Shown: in pieces, positions 17,184-26,024 of the stretch
Position numbering within the stretch: the first letter of the stretch is position 1
Layout of the letters: each line of letters opens with the position of its first letter
NCBI GenBank assembly: GCA_021107435.1
Contig: JAIOSV010000029.1
Span: 1-61,856, forward strand
Reading direction: 5' to 3'
DNA length: 61,856 nt
DNA from: Candidatus Sabulitectum sp.
Lineage (GTDB): Bacteria; Fermentibacterota; Fermentibacteria; Fermentibacterales; JCC-6
Translations under genes and position numbers: made by a program
Notes under the pieces: model-generated
Databases searched by the model: none
Seen by the model: the letters and a program-made list of their open reading frames with translations, nothing else
Told to the model about the DNA's origin: nothing

Positions 17184-17861
17184 ATGAGAATTTCTTTGAT
17201 CTTATTTATTATTTTTGCAGGTCTGGCTTTTTCTGAAATTCTTTTCTCGGATGATTTCAACGATGGCATCGCTGACGGATGGTCCGAACTTGCAGGTGCT
17301 GAATTCGCTGTTATTGACGGAGAATACTGCTGCTGGGGAGATGCTTCATCTATTGGATTGTCATCTGCCGGTGATGTTGCAGGCATAATGAGTGTTCCCG
17401 ATTACTCATTCAGGGCAAAGGTTGAGATGGAGGCCGGACTGATGATAGGACAATTTGTCCGCTTCAGCTATTACGCCGAGTACATGTATTGTCTGTGCAT
17501 CGGAGAAGAAGCAGGAGGAATCGCTCTTGTGAAGGCAGATCAGAATAACCAATACGTACTTGATTCCTATTCTATGGCCTTCGAATACAATCAGCCATAC
17601 TGGATGAGATTTGAGATTCAAGATGATATTCTCGGGGGAAAAGTCTGGACAGGAACAATAGAAGATGAACCTTCCGAATGGATGGTTCTGGCAACCGATA
17701 ATTCAGTGAGTGCTCCGGGATCAATAGCTCTATTCTGTCTGGCTCCGGAGGGAGATGAGAAGATTTCCATGTTTGTCACGTTCGATGATGTGCAAGTTAC
17801 AGATAACCTGACACTCGCACTTCATGCAGTAACATGGGCTTCGATCAAATCATCATTCTAG
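17184..17861 (+). CDS. Secreted protein with jelly-roll (laminin-G/DUF1080-like) fold
   Basis: From the ATG at 17184 (preceded by GAAAGGA) it is 225 residues with a cleavable signal peptide (MRISLILFIIFAGLAFS). The mature part begins SDDFNDGIADGWSE, a common opening of concanavalin-like beta-sandwich domains, and continues with FRAKVEMEAG, YWMRFEIQDDILGGKVW and a C-terminal FDDVQV strand. This is the pattern of glycan-binding or structural domains of the LamG/DUF1080 type. No catalytic motif is visible. The function is unknown. Confidence 0.65.
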   Translation: MRISLILFIIFAGLAFSEILFSDDFNDGIADGWSELAGAEFAVIDGEYCCWGDASSIGLSSAGDVAGIMSVPDYSFRAKVEMEAGLMIGQFVRFSYYAEYMYCLCIGEEAGGIALVKADQNNQYVLDSYSMAFEYNQPYWMRFEIQDDILGGKVWTGTIEDEPSEWMVLATDNSVSAPGSIALFCLAPEGDEKISMFVTFDDVQVTDNLTLALHAVTWASIKSSF

Positions 17862-17913
17862 AATACTGTCAAGCAATACCTGTAGCATCCTGCTGAGTTT
17901 CGACTGTAGCTAG

Positions 17914-18345
17914 TTAATCACCGGAGAGTAATGAATCAGGTTCTAAATCCATACTCTGGATATCGTCAATAAAATTGTTGATTACAAAAGCCCTTATTGT
18001 ATTTGAATTTGTGTCAAGGGGAAAGATGAAGAAACCGATGTGCTCCGGATCTGAATGCATTCCCTCCACCCTGCCGTAGAATTTTTCTCCATCTTTGAAA
18101 GTGACCAGTACTTTTTTTCCGTAGGAGGTATCACCCTTGAAGTAATTCATAGTCTTGTGAAGGAAATTCCCTTCAAATGTTTTTACAAAGAAAATGGCTT
18201 TCAGATCCTTCATTTCAATATTCTGATTTATTCTGATGGCTCCATCCTCAATGGTAAGCAGAAAAGATGATCTGTGTCTTGAGAAATCTCCTGTATATCC
18301 TTTAAGAACCTCGCCCTGTGCAGTACGAACCACAACTTTGTTCAT
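17914..18345 (-). CDS. Hypothetical protein, DUF6982-like
   Basis: A 143-residue soluble protein starting MNKVVVR. It has KGYTGDFSRHRSSFLLT, a KDLKAIFFVKTFEGN segment and a second strand-rich half with VTFKDGEKFYGRVEG. These resemble the small all-beta DUF6982 family, sometimes found beside PilZ or cyclic-di-GMP proteins. The ATG at 18345 overlaps the upstream stop by one base (TAATG) and has GGGAG eight bases before it; a TTG five codons upstream is an alternative. The family assignment is from memory and tentative. Confidence 0.55.
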   Translation of the reverse strand: MNKVVVRTAQGEVLKGYTGDFSRHRSSFLLTIEDGAIRINQNIEMKDLKAIFFVKTFEGNFLHKTMNYFKGDTSYGKKVLVTFKDGEKFYGRVEGMHSDPEHIGFFIFPLDTNSNTIRAFVINNFIDDIQSMDLEPDSLLSGD

Positions 18346-18809
18346 TACAGTAACTCCCAACTGTAAAAGTTGTTCAGGAACTGAGAAAGATTCCCAATCC
18401 TGGAATCGAATACCCCGGTTTCCTGAAAGAATGTATTTGTCCCCACTGTAATTCGGATTCCCGTGCTGTATACAGAACCCACAGAGTAATAGTTATCATA
18501 TACTTCAATCAGAGAATCATTCATTGTGAATGCGATTGTGGCGATAGTCATTCCATCGTTCTGTTCTTCTCCATGTCGGGTGTAAGTGTTTGCCGAGAAG
18601 CAATCCCAGGAGTCAGAGGATGCGTCTTCAGGAAATTCAAGATAAATGCTGTCAGGTAAACCGTAACGAAAAATGATGTAGTTGTTCTGAGCTCCTGTGA
18701 GGAAAGACACAACAGAATTATCCTCAAGTTGAAAAGAATAGCCTACCGCTTCACCGGGAAGTTCCAGATAAGGGCCGTACAGTGCTAAAAGCGTTAACAG
18801 CAATGTCAT
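18345..18809 (-). CDS. Exported hypothetical protein
   Basis: A 154-residue protein that I do not recognise. The chosen ATG at 18809 follows GAAGGAG and gives a hydrophobic N-terminus (MTLLLTLLALYGPYLELPGEAVG) that could be a signal peptide. The rest is beta-strand-rich with many Asp, Ser and Tyr residues and repeated short patterns (YSFQLEDNS, YDNYYSVGSVYS). It is translationally coupled to the downstream DUF6982-like gene, so the two probably work together. Confidence 0.55.
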   Translation of the reverse strand: MTLLLTLLALYGPYLELPGEAVGYSFQLEDNSVVSFLTGAQNNYIIFRYGLPDSIYLEFPEDASSDSWDCFSANTYTRHGEEQNDGMTIATIAFTMNDSLIEVYDNYYSVGSVYSTGIRITVGTNTFFQETGVFDSRIGNLSQFLNNFYSWELL

Positions 18810-18908
18810 TTTGCAGTCTCCTTCTGTTTTATCTAAACCCCTCCATTTCATTTGTCAATACTGAGATCCATACATCATTCCTATTGCTTGTTGACCGAAT
18901 GAGCTTAG

Positions 18909-19409
18909 GTGAATAGAATTGGAACCATGTTTACCGGAAAGTTTCCTCTATTTGTTCTTGACTCTCTGAGAAGCGCCTTTAATGTGGGCTCTGTTTTCCG
19001 TACAGCGGAATCCATTTCCCCGTCAGGCGTAATTCTTACTGGAATTTCTGCGCGTCCCGGAGGCAGAAAAGTAGGCAGGACTTCAAGAGGTACCCACGGG
19101 CTTGTACCCTGGAGGTGGTTTCAGGAAGCGACTGAAGCTGTTCTCTATGCGCAGTGCAGCAGGATGATTGTCGCAGTGGAAAACACTCCAGATGCCGAGT
19201 TCCTGCATCTGGCTGATTTTCCTCTGAACGCTGCATTTGTGCTGGGAAATGAAGCGGATGGAATTTCTGATGAAATACTTGAGATGTGTCAAATGAGGAT
19301 AATTATTCCTCAGTCAGGCAGACGCCACTGCATCAATGTATCAAGTACTGCCGCGATGATCGCATGGGAAATACAGAGAAGAAGACTGACAGGAGAAAAA
19401 CATGTTTAA
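18909..19409 (+). CDS. SpoU/TrmH-family RNA 2'-O-methyltransferase
   Basis: Knotted SPOUT methyltransferase of 166 residues that would methylate the 2'-OH of a tRNA or rRNA nucleotide using S-adenosylmethionine. Motif 1 is seen at SLRSAFNVGSVFRTAES, motif 2 at FVLGNEADGIS and motif 3 at IPQSGRRHCINVSSTAAM. It lacks the extra N-terminal RNA-binding domain. Either the GTG at 18909 or the ATG at 18927 may be the start; neither has a clear ribosome-binding site. It overlaps the following ferredoxin gene by eight bases. Confidence 0.85.
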   Translation: MNRIGTMFTGKFPLFVLDSLRSAFNVGSVFRTAESISPSGVILTGISARPGGRKVGRTSRGTHGLVPWRWFQEATEAVLYAQCSRMIVAVENTPDAEFLHLADFPLNAAFVLGNEADGISDEILEMCQMRIIIPQSGRRHCINVSSTAAMIAWEIQRRRLTGEKHV

Positions 19410-19884
19410 AATTCTTGCAATAATCTTTATGATACTTGCCCCCTTTAAGTGGATATACGTGGTCGATAATACAAAATGCAACGGTTGCGGAAACTGCCTC
19501 TCATCGTGCTCACAGGGTGCCATAAGCATGGTTGCGGGAAATGCGTACATAGACCCGGAACTCTGTAATGGATGCGGAAACTGTGTGTACTACTGCCCCA
19601 GAGATGCTATCTACAAGGAATGGTACACAGGTATTGAGGAGGAAGAGACCCGTGAATCCACAAACGGTATTTTTTTCTCTCAGAATCCCGCTGCCGGCGG
19701 TTTCATTACAGTCAGCGGTGTCTCTTCATATTCCGAGGTAAAGGTAATGGACAGGGCCGGCAGAGTGGTTCTTCAGGATAACGCGGATGAACAGGGTTTT
19801 CTTCCACTTGACATCTCTGATATGCCTGAAGGTTCATATCTGGTTTTCTCGGAAGAAAACGTATCAGTACTTACTGTTATCTGA
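19402..19884 (+). CDS. Exported 2x[4Fe-4S] ferredoxin with sorting-type C-terminal domain
   Basis: A 160-residue protein with an unusual layout. A hydrophobic N-terminus (about 2-20) is followed by two ferredoxin motifs, CNGCGNCLSSC and CNGCGNCVYYCP, each giving the four cysteines of a [4Fe-4S] cluster. A short acidic linker leads to a C-terminal domain of about 70 residues (FFSQNPAAGGFITVSGV, VKVMDRAGRVVLQ, LDISDMPEGSYLVF). That domain has the hallmarks of type IX secretion system type A sorting domains. It is coupled to the methyltransferase upstream. Export of an iron-sulfur protein by this route would be unusual; alternatively the tail is just a beta-sandwich adaptor. Confidence 0.75.
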   Translation: MFKILAIIFMILAPFKWIYVVDNTKCNGCGNCLSSCSQGAISMVAGNAYIDPELCNGCGNCVYYCPRDAIYKEWYTGIEEEETRESTNGIFFSQNPAAGGFITVSGVSSYSEVKVMDRAGRVVLQDNADEQGFLPLDISDMPEGSYLVFSEENVSVLTVI

Positions 19885-21205
19885 TGTAACCCAGATTTCT
19901 AAGTTCCCTGCTGGCAGTTTCGCTGTAATTCACAAGAGGTGCTTCCCCCATGGGAGGCGTTGCCCGGTAGAATTCCGCTGCTTCAATCATCGCGATTTCC
20001 GGTGTCACAAGTTCCTGCTCCAGCGGATCTGCCGCCAGGTTATACGCCTCAAGGGAGTCATCTTCGACTGACCATATAAGTTTGTTGTTATTTGATACGA
20101 TTGAAACCAGGTTACCCTCAGGTCTCCAGAGCACACCGCTCGCTGGAATTTCTCTGGCTGGATTGATTATACCTGTCAGATTTAATGAAGGCTCCATTGT
20201 TGTGAATTCAACTCCGGTCACAGAAGCGATGGTTCCCGCAATATCCAGTTGAGCCACCGACTGGGAGATAACTCTTCCTCCGTTGAAGCCTGGGCCTGCC
20301 ATTATCAGAGGTACATGAGTAGTTTCCTGATAAAGGGTACGGCCGTGTTCAATTCCGCCGTGCTCAAGGAATTCCTCTCCATGATCGCCCACAAGGATTA
20401 TAAGCGTATTCTCTGCCAGTCCTCTTGATCTGAGTTCCGAAAGCATTCTGCCAATCTCGGAATCCATATATGTTAACTCGCCGTCATAGAGAGCAATCAG
20501 ATTGTGCATATCTGAAGATGAAGGAACAGTTTCACCTGAGTTAACATCCATCATCTCGGTAATTCCTTCACCCCAGGAGTCTCCATACTCTCCGTTGTAG
20601 TCCGGATCAGTATACATACTAAGGAATGGTTCCGGAGCCCTGTAAGGGATGTGGGGGTCGTAGAAATGTACTGCCGCGAAGAAAGGCTTGTCCTGATTCC
20701 CCGTATCCAGCCATGCAAGAAAGTCATCAACTGTTGGTCCGGCCTTTCTGAGACTGTTGCCGCTTGCTACGCCCTGACAATCAAAATGCTGGAAACCTCT
20801 GTGAAAGCCAAAATCAGCATTCATGAACATTACATTGAAGAATGCTGCTGTCCTGTAACCTTCCCTGTTGAAAGACAGCGGAAGCCATGGAACATCCGGA
20901 GATATACCGTGGAAGCCGGTGCTGGTTCTGCCTGCACCGTGCACAACGGTGGATACACCTGACATAATAGTTGTCATTGCAGGTAGAGTCCATGAAGCCT
21001 GTCCCTGACACAATTCAGCAATAGTTCCCGCAGCCGCGAGACTGTCAATGTGAGGTGTTGTGTTTCTGTGATACCCGTAACAACTCAGATGATCCGCTCG
21101 GACTGTGTCTGTGAGTATCAGAAGAACATTGATTTGTTCCTCAGTTCTGCAGGAAATGCTCATGAGAACAGTCAGTACAGTCAGAAGCAGTATTATTCTT
21201 TTCAT
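19877..21205 (-). CDS. Sulfatase/alkaline-phosphatase superfamily lipoprotein
   Basis: A 442-residue exported hydrolase: signal ending in a lipobox-like LMSISC (Cys19), then LLILTDTVRADHLSCYGY (metal-binding Asp and DH), ASWTLPAMTTIMSG, VGDHGEEFLEHGG and HVPLIMAGPG. The position of the formylglycine cysteine or serine of true sulfatases (C/S-x-P-x-R) is occupied by Thr in SWTLPAM. Thr is the nucleophile in phosphoethanolamine transferases and some phosphodiesterases. The enzyme may therefore act on phospho-esters and not sulfate esters. The gene converges on the ferredoxin gene and lies eight bases downstream of polA. Confidence 0.82.
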   Translation of the reverse strand: MKRIILLLTVLTVLMSISCRTEEQINVLLILTDTVRADHLSCYGYHRNTTPHIDSLAAAGTIAELCQGQASWTLPAMTTIMSGVSTVVHGAGRTSTGFHGISPDVPWLPLSFNREGYRTAAFFNVMFMNADFGFHRGFQHFDCQGVASGNSLRKAGPTVDDFLAWLDTGNQDKPFFAAVHFYDPHIPYRAPEPFLSMYTDPDYNGEYGDSWGEGITEMMDVNSGETVPSSSDMHNLIALYDGELTYMDSEIGRMLSELRSRGLAENTLIILVGDHGEEFLEHGGIEHGRTLYQETTHVPLIMAGPGFNGGRVISQSVAQLDIAGTIASVTGVEFTTMEPSLNLTGIINPAREIPASGVLWRPEGNLVSIVSNNNKLIWSVEDDSLEAYNLAADPLEQELVTPEIAMIEAAEFYRATPPMGEAPLVNYSETASRELRNLGYIR

Positions 21206-21213
21206 TGTCTTTC

Positions 21214-23868
21214 CTAGTGGCCGGCTTCAAGCCAGTTAAAGCCGAAACCTGTTTCCACGGTAAGAGGAACCTCCAGTTTTAAGGCTCCCTGCATTTCTTC
21301 TCTGAGTATTATCTCTGCGATGTTTTTGTGTTCTTCGGGGCATGTAAGAACCAGCTCATCATGTACCTGTAATACCAGGCCCGCTGATGGAAGTTCCCTT
21401 GCCAGCCTGTTCGCCACTTTTATCATCGCAAGCTTGATTATATCTGCGGCAGATCCCTGAACCGCAGAGTTAACCGCCGCTCTTTCCATCTGTTTCCTGC
21501 TGTTTCCTGTGGCTTCCTTCATTCCGGTGAACAGCCGCCTTCTGCCGAGAATCGTTCTGATTTCGCTGTGCTCAACCGCGGTGCTTACCATTTCTTCGTA
21601 AAACCGTTTCACTTCAGGATATGTCTCGAAGTAGCGGGAGATTATACCGGCAGCCTCTCCCCTGGAAATAGAGAGCCTTTGCGCAAGGCCAAAGGCACTT
21701 ATGCCGTAGATTATTGAAAAATTTACTTCCTTGGCCTTTCGTCTATACTCCGGGGCAGTATCTGCGAAAAGAGCATCTGCCGTGCGCGAATGGATATCCG
21801 CGTTCTCTCTGTATGCTCTTCTGAGAACGCCCTCCCCTGCCAGATGCGCCAGCAGTCTAAGTTCAATCTGGGAATAATCGGCAGTAACAAATACATGTCC
21901 CTTTACAGGTGGAATGAAGCATTTTCTGATTTCTCTCCCCCGACTGGTTCTGATGGGAATATTTTGCAGGTTGGGGTTGCTGGAACTAAGCCTGCCGGTG
22001 GCAGTTACAGCCTGATTGTAATTTGTGTGTATCAATCCAGTGGTCGGGCTTACATATCCCGGCAGTTTCTCTACGTAGGTATTCAGAAGTTTTGAAAGCT
22101 CTCTGAATTCTATAAGTGTTTCCACGAAAGGATGATCGTTCCTCAGTTTGGTTAGTACGGTCATATCAGTGGATCTGGCACCTTTTGAGGTTTTTCGTAC
22201 AGGATTTAAGTGAAGAGTATCAAAAAGCATTGAGGCTACCTGCGCCGGACTGGCCAGATTTACAGATCTGCCGGTTTGTTCCGAGGCCTGTTCCATCAGA
22301 CTGAATATCCTCTGGCTTATAAGATCCCCCTCACAGCGGAGAGCCTCGCGGTCAAGTCCTATACCCCGAATTTCCATGCTTGCCAGTACGGAAGAAAGAG
22401 GAAGTTCAACTTCCCTGTAAACCCTCTCAAGATCAGTATCATCAGCAAATTCAAGTGACATCCTTTTTGCGAGAGCAAGAGTAGACGCGGAATCGGCACA
22501 ACAGTATTCAGCGACTGTTTCGACGGGAATTCCCAGCAGTGACCCCGTGCCGCTGGAAACCTCATCGAAAGATCTCATATTTTTCCCAAGCCATATTGGA
22601 ACGATCTTTTTCAGTGAATGACTTCGAGCGTCTGGTCTGAGAATGTAGTCGGCAAGATACGGATCATCGAATGGTACAGGAAGTCGAATTCCGTAGCGGT
22701 GAAGAACACGACTGTCATACTTGGCATTTTGAGCGATATATCCTCTGCTGTTGAGAAGTGTTTCAAGAGAACCCAGTACAAGCTCTTTTTTGTTCGAATC
22801 GGCAAACGGCACATACCAGCTTTCATCCTGGATGGATGTAACGGAAAAACCGATAAGCTCAGCCTTCAAAGGGTCAACAGAGGTTGTCTCTGTATCAATG
22901 CAGACAGGTCCGTTTCCCGGGAAATTGATATGCTCTATATCGCTGACAATATTCACTATGCATGAGAACTGCTCAGGAGAATCAGATTGATTTCCTGTGA
23001 GAGAAAGCTCAAGCCCCAGTCGGTCCGCGATTTTTGAAAGCGCCAGTCTGTTAAGTATTGGCAGCGCCTTTTCCGGATCAGGCTTTCTCCGAGTAAGGTC
23101 TAATTCTTTAAGGTCCGGTGTAAGCGGTATATCCAGCTTTGTGAGTTTTAGACTCAGTTCAACCATTTCACGTGAATCAATGAGCTTTTTCCTGATTGAA
23201 TCAGGCTTAACTTCGGAGAGATTGCAGTATATATCGCTGATGCTGCCAAACTGCTGTATCAGTTTAACAGCGCCCTTCGCACCGATTCCACGGGCACCTG
23301 GAATATTGTCGGATGAATCCCCCATAATTGCCAGGAGATCAGCTACATACTCGGCAGGTACCCCCATGATTTCAGTGACATCAGCTCTGGTAACCATTGT
23401 TGATGGATTACCGTACTTTCCCGGACGAAGAACAGATACATTGTTACTGACAAGCTGCAGAAGATCCTTGTCGGGTGAGAATACAAGAACTGGAATAGAA
23501 GACTCTCCAGCAAATCCTGCAATAATGTCATCCGCCTCCAGCCCCTGCTTTTCAATAAAGGGAATACCCAGCAGAGGTATGAGTTCACGGGCAATTTGAG
23601 TCTGGATTCTGAGATCTTCAGGTGTGGGAGGTCTGTTGGCTTTGTATTCGGGAAACAGATCTTTGCGGAAGGTAGGGCCCGGAGCGTCACTTATTGCTGC
23701 CACAAGGCAGTTGGGATTAGTGTCAATAATCGAAAACAGCTCTTTCAATAAAAAATTCAAACCGCTGGTGACAGTTCCATCGATTCCCCTGAGATGCCCC
23801 TTCATCATGGCATAATGACCTCTGTAAAGAACGCTCAGTGTATCAATGAGAATCAGTTTTTCAGCCAC
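21214..23868 (-). CDS. polA: DNA polymerase I
   Basis: A three-domain repair and primer-processing polymerase of 884 residues. The 5' nuclease domain (about 1-290) has LEADDIIAGFAG and SDNIPGARGIGAKGA. The 3'-5' exonuclease (about 320-490) keeps the acidic CIDTETTSVDPLKAE. The polymerase domain has TADYSQIELRLLAHL (motif A), RRKAKEVNFSIIYGISAFGL (motif B) and LQVHDELVLTCPE (motif C). I start it at GTG 23868, preceded by AAGGA. The frame stays open to 23994, but the extra 42 residues have no homology and run into the divergent gene. Confidence 0.96.
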   Translation of the reverse strand: MAEKLILIDTLSVLYRGHYAMMKGHLRGIDGTVTSGLNFLLKELFSIIDTNPNCLVAAISDAPGPTFRKDLFPEYKANRPPTPEDLRIQTQIARELIPLLGIPFIEKQGLEADDIIAGFAGESSIPVLVFSPDKDLLQLVSNNVSVLRPGKYGNPSTMVTRADVTEIMGVPAEYVADLLAIMGDSSDNIPGARGIGAKGAVKLIQQFGSISDIYCNLSEVKPDSIRKKLIDSREMVELSLKLTKLDIPLTPDLKELDLTRRKPDPEKALPILNRLALSKIADRLGLELSLTGNQSDSPEQFSCIVNIVSDIEHINFPGNGPVCIDTETTSVDPLKAELIGFSVTSIQDESWYVPFADSNKKELVLGSLETLLNSRGYIAQNAKYDSRVLHRYGIRLPVPFDDPYLADYILRPDARSHSLKKIVPIWLGKNMRSFDEVSSGTGSLLGIPVETVAEYCCADSASTLALAKRMSLEFADDTDLERVYREVELPLSSVLASMEIRGIGLDREALRCEGDLISQRIFSLMEQASEQTGRSVNLASPAQVASMLFDTLHLNPVRKTSKGARSTDMTVLTKLRNDHPFVETLIEFRELSKLLNTYVEKLPGYVSPTTGLIHTNYNQAVTATGRLSSSNPNLQNIPIRTSRGREIRKCFIPPVKGHVFVTADYSQIELRLLAHLAGEGVLRRAYRENADIHSRTADALFADTAPEYRRKAKEVNFSIIYGISAFGLAQRLSISRGEAAGIISRYFETYPEVKRFYEEMVSTAVEHSEIRTILGRRRLFTGMKEATGNSRKQMERAAVNSAVQGSAADIIKLAMIKVANRLARELPSAGLVLQVHDELVLTCPEEHKNIAEIILREEMQGALKLEVPLTVETGFGFNWLEAGH

Positions 23869-23978
23869 ATGCCATTCCTTCCAGTGGTTTTGCCCTTCCC
23901 CAGCCGGAAATATAATCAGATGCGCAGACAGGGTCTTTCTTGACAGATCACATACTAAATATGTATTCTCCTGCCAAC

Positions 23979-24860
23979 ATGAAGAAAATACCATTCAAGA
24001 TCTTCCGTCACGCTCTGACTGTACCGGCAGTTAAAATTGTGATATTCTCGGCAGCCATAACTCCCAGAGTAATTTCCAGATTCTACGCGGGCATGCTGGG
24101 CTGGCTTCTATCAATTCTTCCGTTGCCGTCAAACAGGATTATTAAAAAGCATCAGCAGGGTGTAATGGCAAATAACGGTATTCAAGCAGCAGTCGCAAAC
24201 ATATACACCAGTGTTCTCACCGGATTCTTCGATTTCTTCTACCTTTCATACCGCAGCGATAATGCCTTCAGAAAAATTGTGAAGGTAGAGGGATCCGACA
24301 ATATGGGGAAAGCCCTCTCTCACGGAAGAGGTGTAATCGCCATTACTGCTCACTACGGACCATGGGAACTGCTTCCCAGGGCTATGAAGCTACTGGGTTT
24401 TGACATTGGTGTTGTCGGAAGAGCTTTGTCGCAAAAAGGAGCCTCGGATGTACTGGATAAGCTTAGAAGAAAGCCGGGAATTCACACAGTTGACAGAAAT
24501 GCGGGAGTTGCGCCAATATTGCGTCTTCTAAGGAACAACATTGCTTTGGGAATCCTGATAGATCAGGACACAAAGGGTGTTCAGAGTGAATTCGCTGACT
24601 TTCTGGGTCGTCCGGCACTGACCCCGGTGGCCCCGGCGGTTCTCTCCAGAAGACTTGAAGTACCAGTGGTTACTCTTCATATCACCCGCCAGAAAGACAA
24701 AACATATCTTCTTGAAATTGACGAGCCTCTGTTTTTTACGAAAGAGGATTCAGTATCTGACATCCTGACGCTGCTTAATGAGAGAATAAGTCAGTGGATA
24801 CTGAGTGCTCCGGAACAATGGGTATGGTTCCACAACAGGTGGCGTACTCAAAGAAAATGA
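23979..24860 (+). CDS. Lipid A biosynthesis (lauroyl-type) acyltransferase
   Basis: LpxL/HtrB-family acyltransferase of about 293 residues that adds a secondary acyl chain to KDO-lipid A at the inner membrane. It shows the H-x4-D/E catalytic motif HYGPWE at about 127, RRKPGIHTVDRNAG, IDQDTKGVQSEFADFLGRPA and a C-terminal PEQWVWFHNRW typical of the family. Start is uncertain: ATG 23979, ATG 23961 or TTG 23940 are possible and none has a clear Shine-Dalgarno sequence. It is divergent from polA and converges on the surface-polymer cluster. Confidence 0.88.
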   Translation: MKKIPFKIFRHALTVPAVKIVIFSAAITPRVISRFYAGMLGWLLSILPLPSNRIIKKHQQGVMANNGIQAAVANIYTSVLTGFFDFFYLSYRSDNAFRKIVKVEGSDNMGKALSHGRGVIAITAHYGPWELLPRAMKLLGFDIGVVGRALSQKGASDVLDKLRRKPGIHTVDRNAGVAPILRLLRNNIALGILIDQDTKGVQSEFADFLGRPALTPVAPAVLSRRLEVPVVTLHITRQKDKTYLLEIDEPLFFTKEDSVSDILTLLNERISQWILSAPEQWVWFHNRWRTQRK

Positions 24861-24874
24861 TCTCATTATCTTGC

Positions 24875-26017
24875 TTAATGACGGATGCTGTCCTTGATCA
24901 GCACTGAAATATTGTGCAGGATCATTCGGAGTTTACTTCGGTCTTTAACTTCGTTATAGAGTTTCACAATTTCAGCAAGCTGCCTCTCTGTGGCATGACC
25001 ATCAGGTTTGTAAAATGAGTGTTGGAGAAGCTTGTTACGAATACTCATGTACCTGTCAGAAGCAAGATTCTGTCGAACAACTGGCAGAATATCCTCCTCT
25101 TTATAAAGAACATCACCTGCCTGCCATGCGTATGTATTTGCCAGTTCTTCCGTGGAAGGTCTGTAATGATCGGGAGCCGGATTCGCGAATACAATTGGCC
25201 TGTTGGTATGAAACCATTCGTAGCAGACTGCTGAAATATCAGAGATCATAAGATCAGCCTGATGCATATAATGAGTAATGTCTGAGTCCCAAATGACTTT
25301 TACGCTCTCCTCTGCACCGAGCTCTGTTATGAGTTGATCAATCTCCCTGTAAATGTCCGTGTTATTCCGGTTGATACGGGAATGGTACTTGATTATCAGG
25401 TTCCATCGAGGGGCAATCGCTCGTATCAGCTTCTTCCCCCACAAAGGCAGTGAACTTTCACCGTGTTTTGAAAACTTGAGCTTTGTTCCAGAGTCCTCGG
25501 ATATCCAGGTGGGAGCATAGAGAATTGTTGGCTTTCCGTTGTTGAAAACAGGACTTTGAATAAGAGTATTTGAAACAAGCTTGTCAAACTTGGGATAACC
25601 CACAATCTTGAAACGCTGAGGGTGCTTAAGGTTATAGACACTTCTGATTTTATCCATGTGCTTTTTGCCGGGTAGAAGAAGAAGATCGTAGAGAAGAATT
25701 CGGCGGTGCTGAAGAAGATAGTGTTTATCAGATGCCCCATGGAACACCTGTACGGAATATCCCCAGAAGATCATCTGAAACCCGGTGTATAGCACAAGTT
25801 TGATGTCCATCCTGTTCAGGATTATTTTTGCTTCAGTAGAGTTTTTTACAAAAAGCAGATCCATGTGAAGATACGGAAACTTTTCCTTCAGATAATCGTA
25901 AATCACAGGATTCTTTGTGAGTATTACCCCTCCGAGGTTGTCGTATATCGGACGGATATGAGCGAAATGCTGAATGTCAGTACGGAGCCAGTATGCTATC
26001 TTGTAATTGTCTGACAT
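24875..26017 (-). CDS. CDP-glycerol glycerophosphotransferase family protein (1)
   Basis: A 380-residue GT-B enzyme of the TagF/TagB type (PF04464) that moves glycerol phosphate, or a related polyol phosphate, from a CDP donor to a polymer or lipid-linked acceptor. Motifs: VFHGASDKHYLLQ (general-base His region), PTILYAPTW, LIIKYHSRINR and the donor-binding SDISAVCYEW. It lacks the N-terminal membrane-targeting extension of Gram-positive TagF. It is the last gene of a cluster with three more paralogues, a TagD-type enzyme and two nucleotidyl or phosphoalcohol enzymes. The true donor is unknown. Confidence 0.85.
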   Translation of the reverse strand: MSDNYKIAYWLRTDIQHFAHIRPIYDNLGGVILTKNPVIYDYLKEKFPYLHMDLLFVKNSTEAKIILNRMDIKLVLYTGFQMIFWGYSVQVFHGASDKHYLLQHRRILLYDLLLLPGKKHMDKIRSVYNLKHPQRFKIVGYPKFDKLVSNTLIQSPVFNNGKPTILYAPTWISEDSGTKLKFSKHGESSLPLWGKKLIRAIAPRWNLIIKYHSRINRNNTDIYREIDQLITELGAEESVKVIWDSDITHYMHQADLMISDISAVCYEWFHTNRPIVFANPAPDHYRPSTEELANTYAWQAGDVLYKEEDILPVVRQNLASDRYMSIRNKLLQHSFYKPDGHATERQLAEIVKLYNEVKDRSKLRMILHNISVLIKDSIRH

Positions 26018-26024
26018 ATAGTAG

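Noticed and set aside
23869-23994. Longer polA start at 23994
   Set aside because: The added 42 residues are not polA-like and overlap the divergent acyltransferase region; GTG 23868 matches the usual N-terminus.
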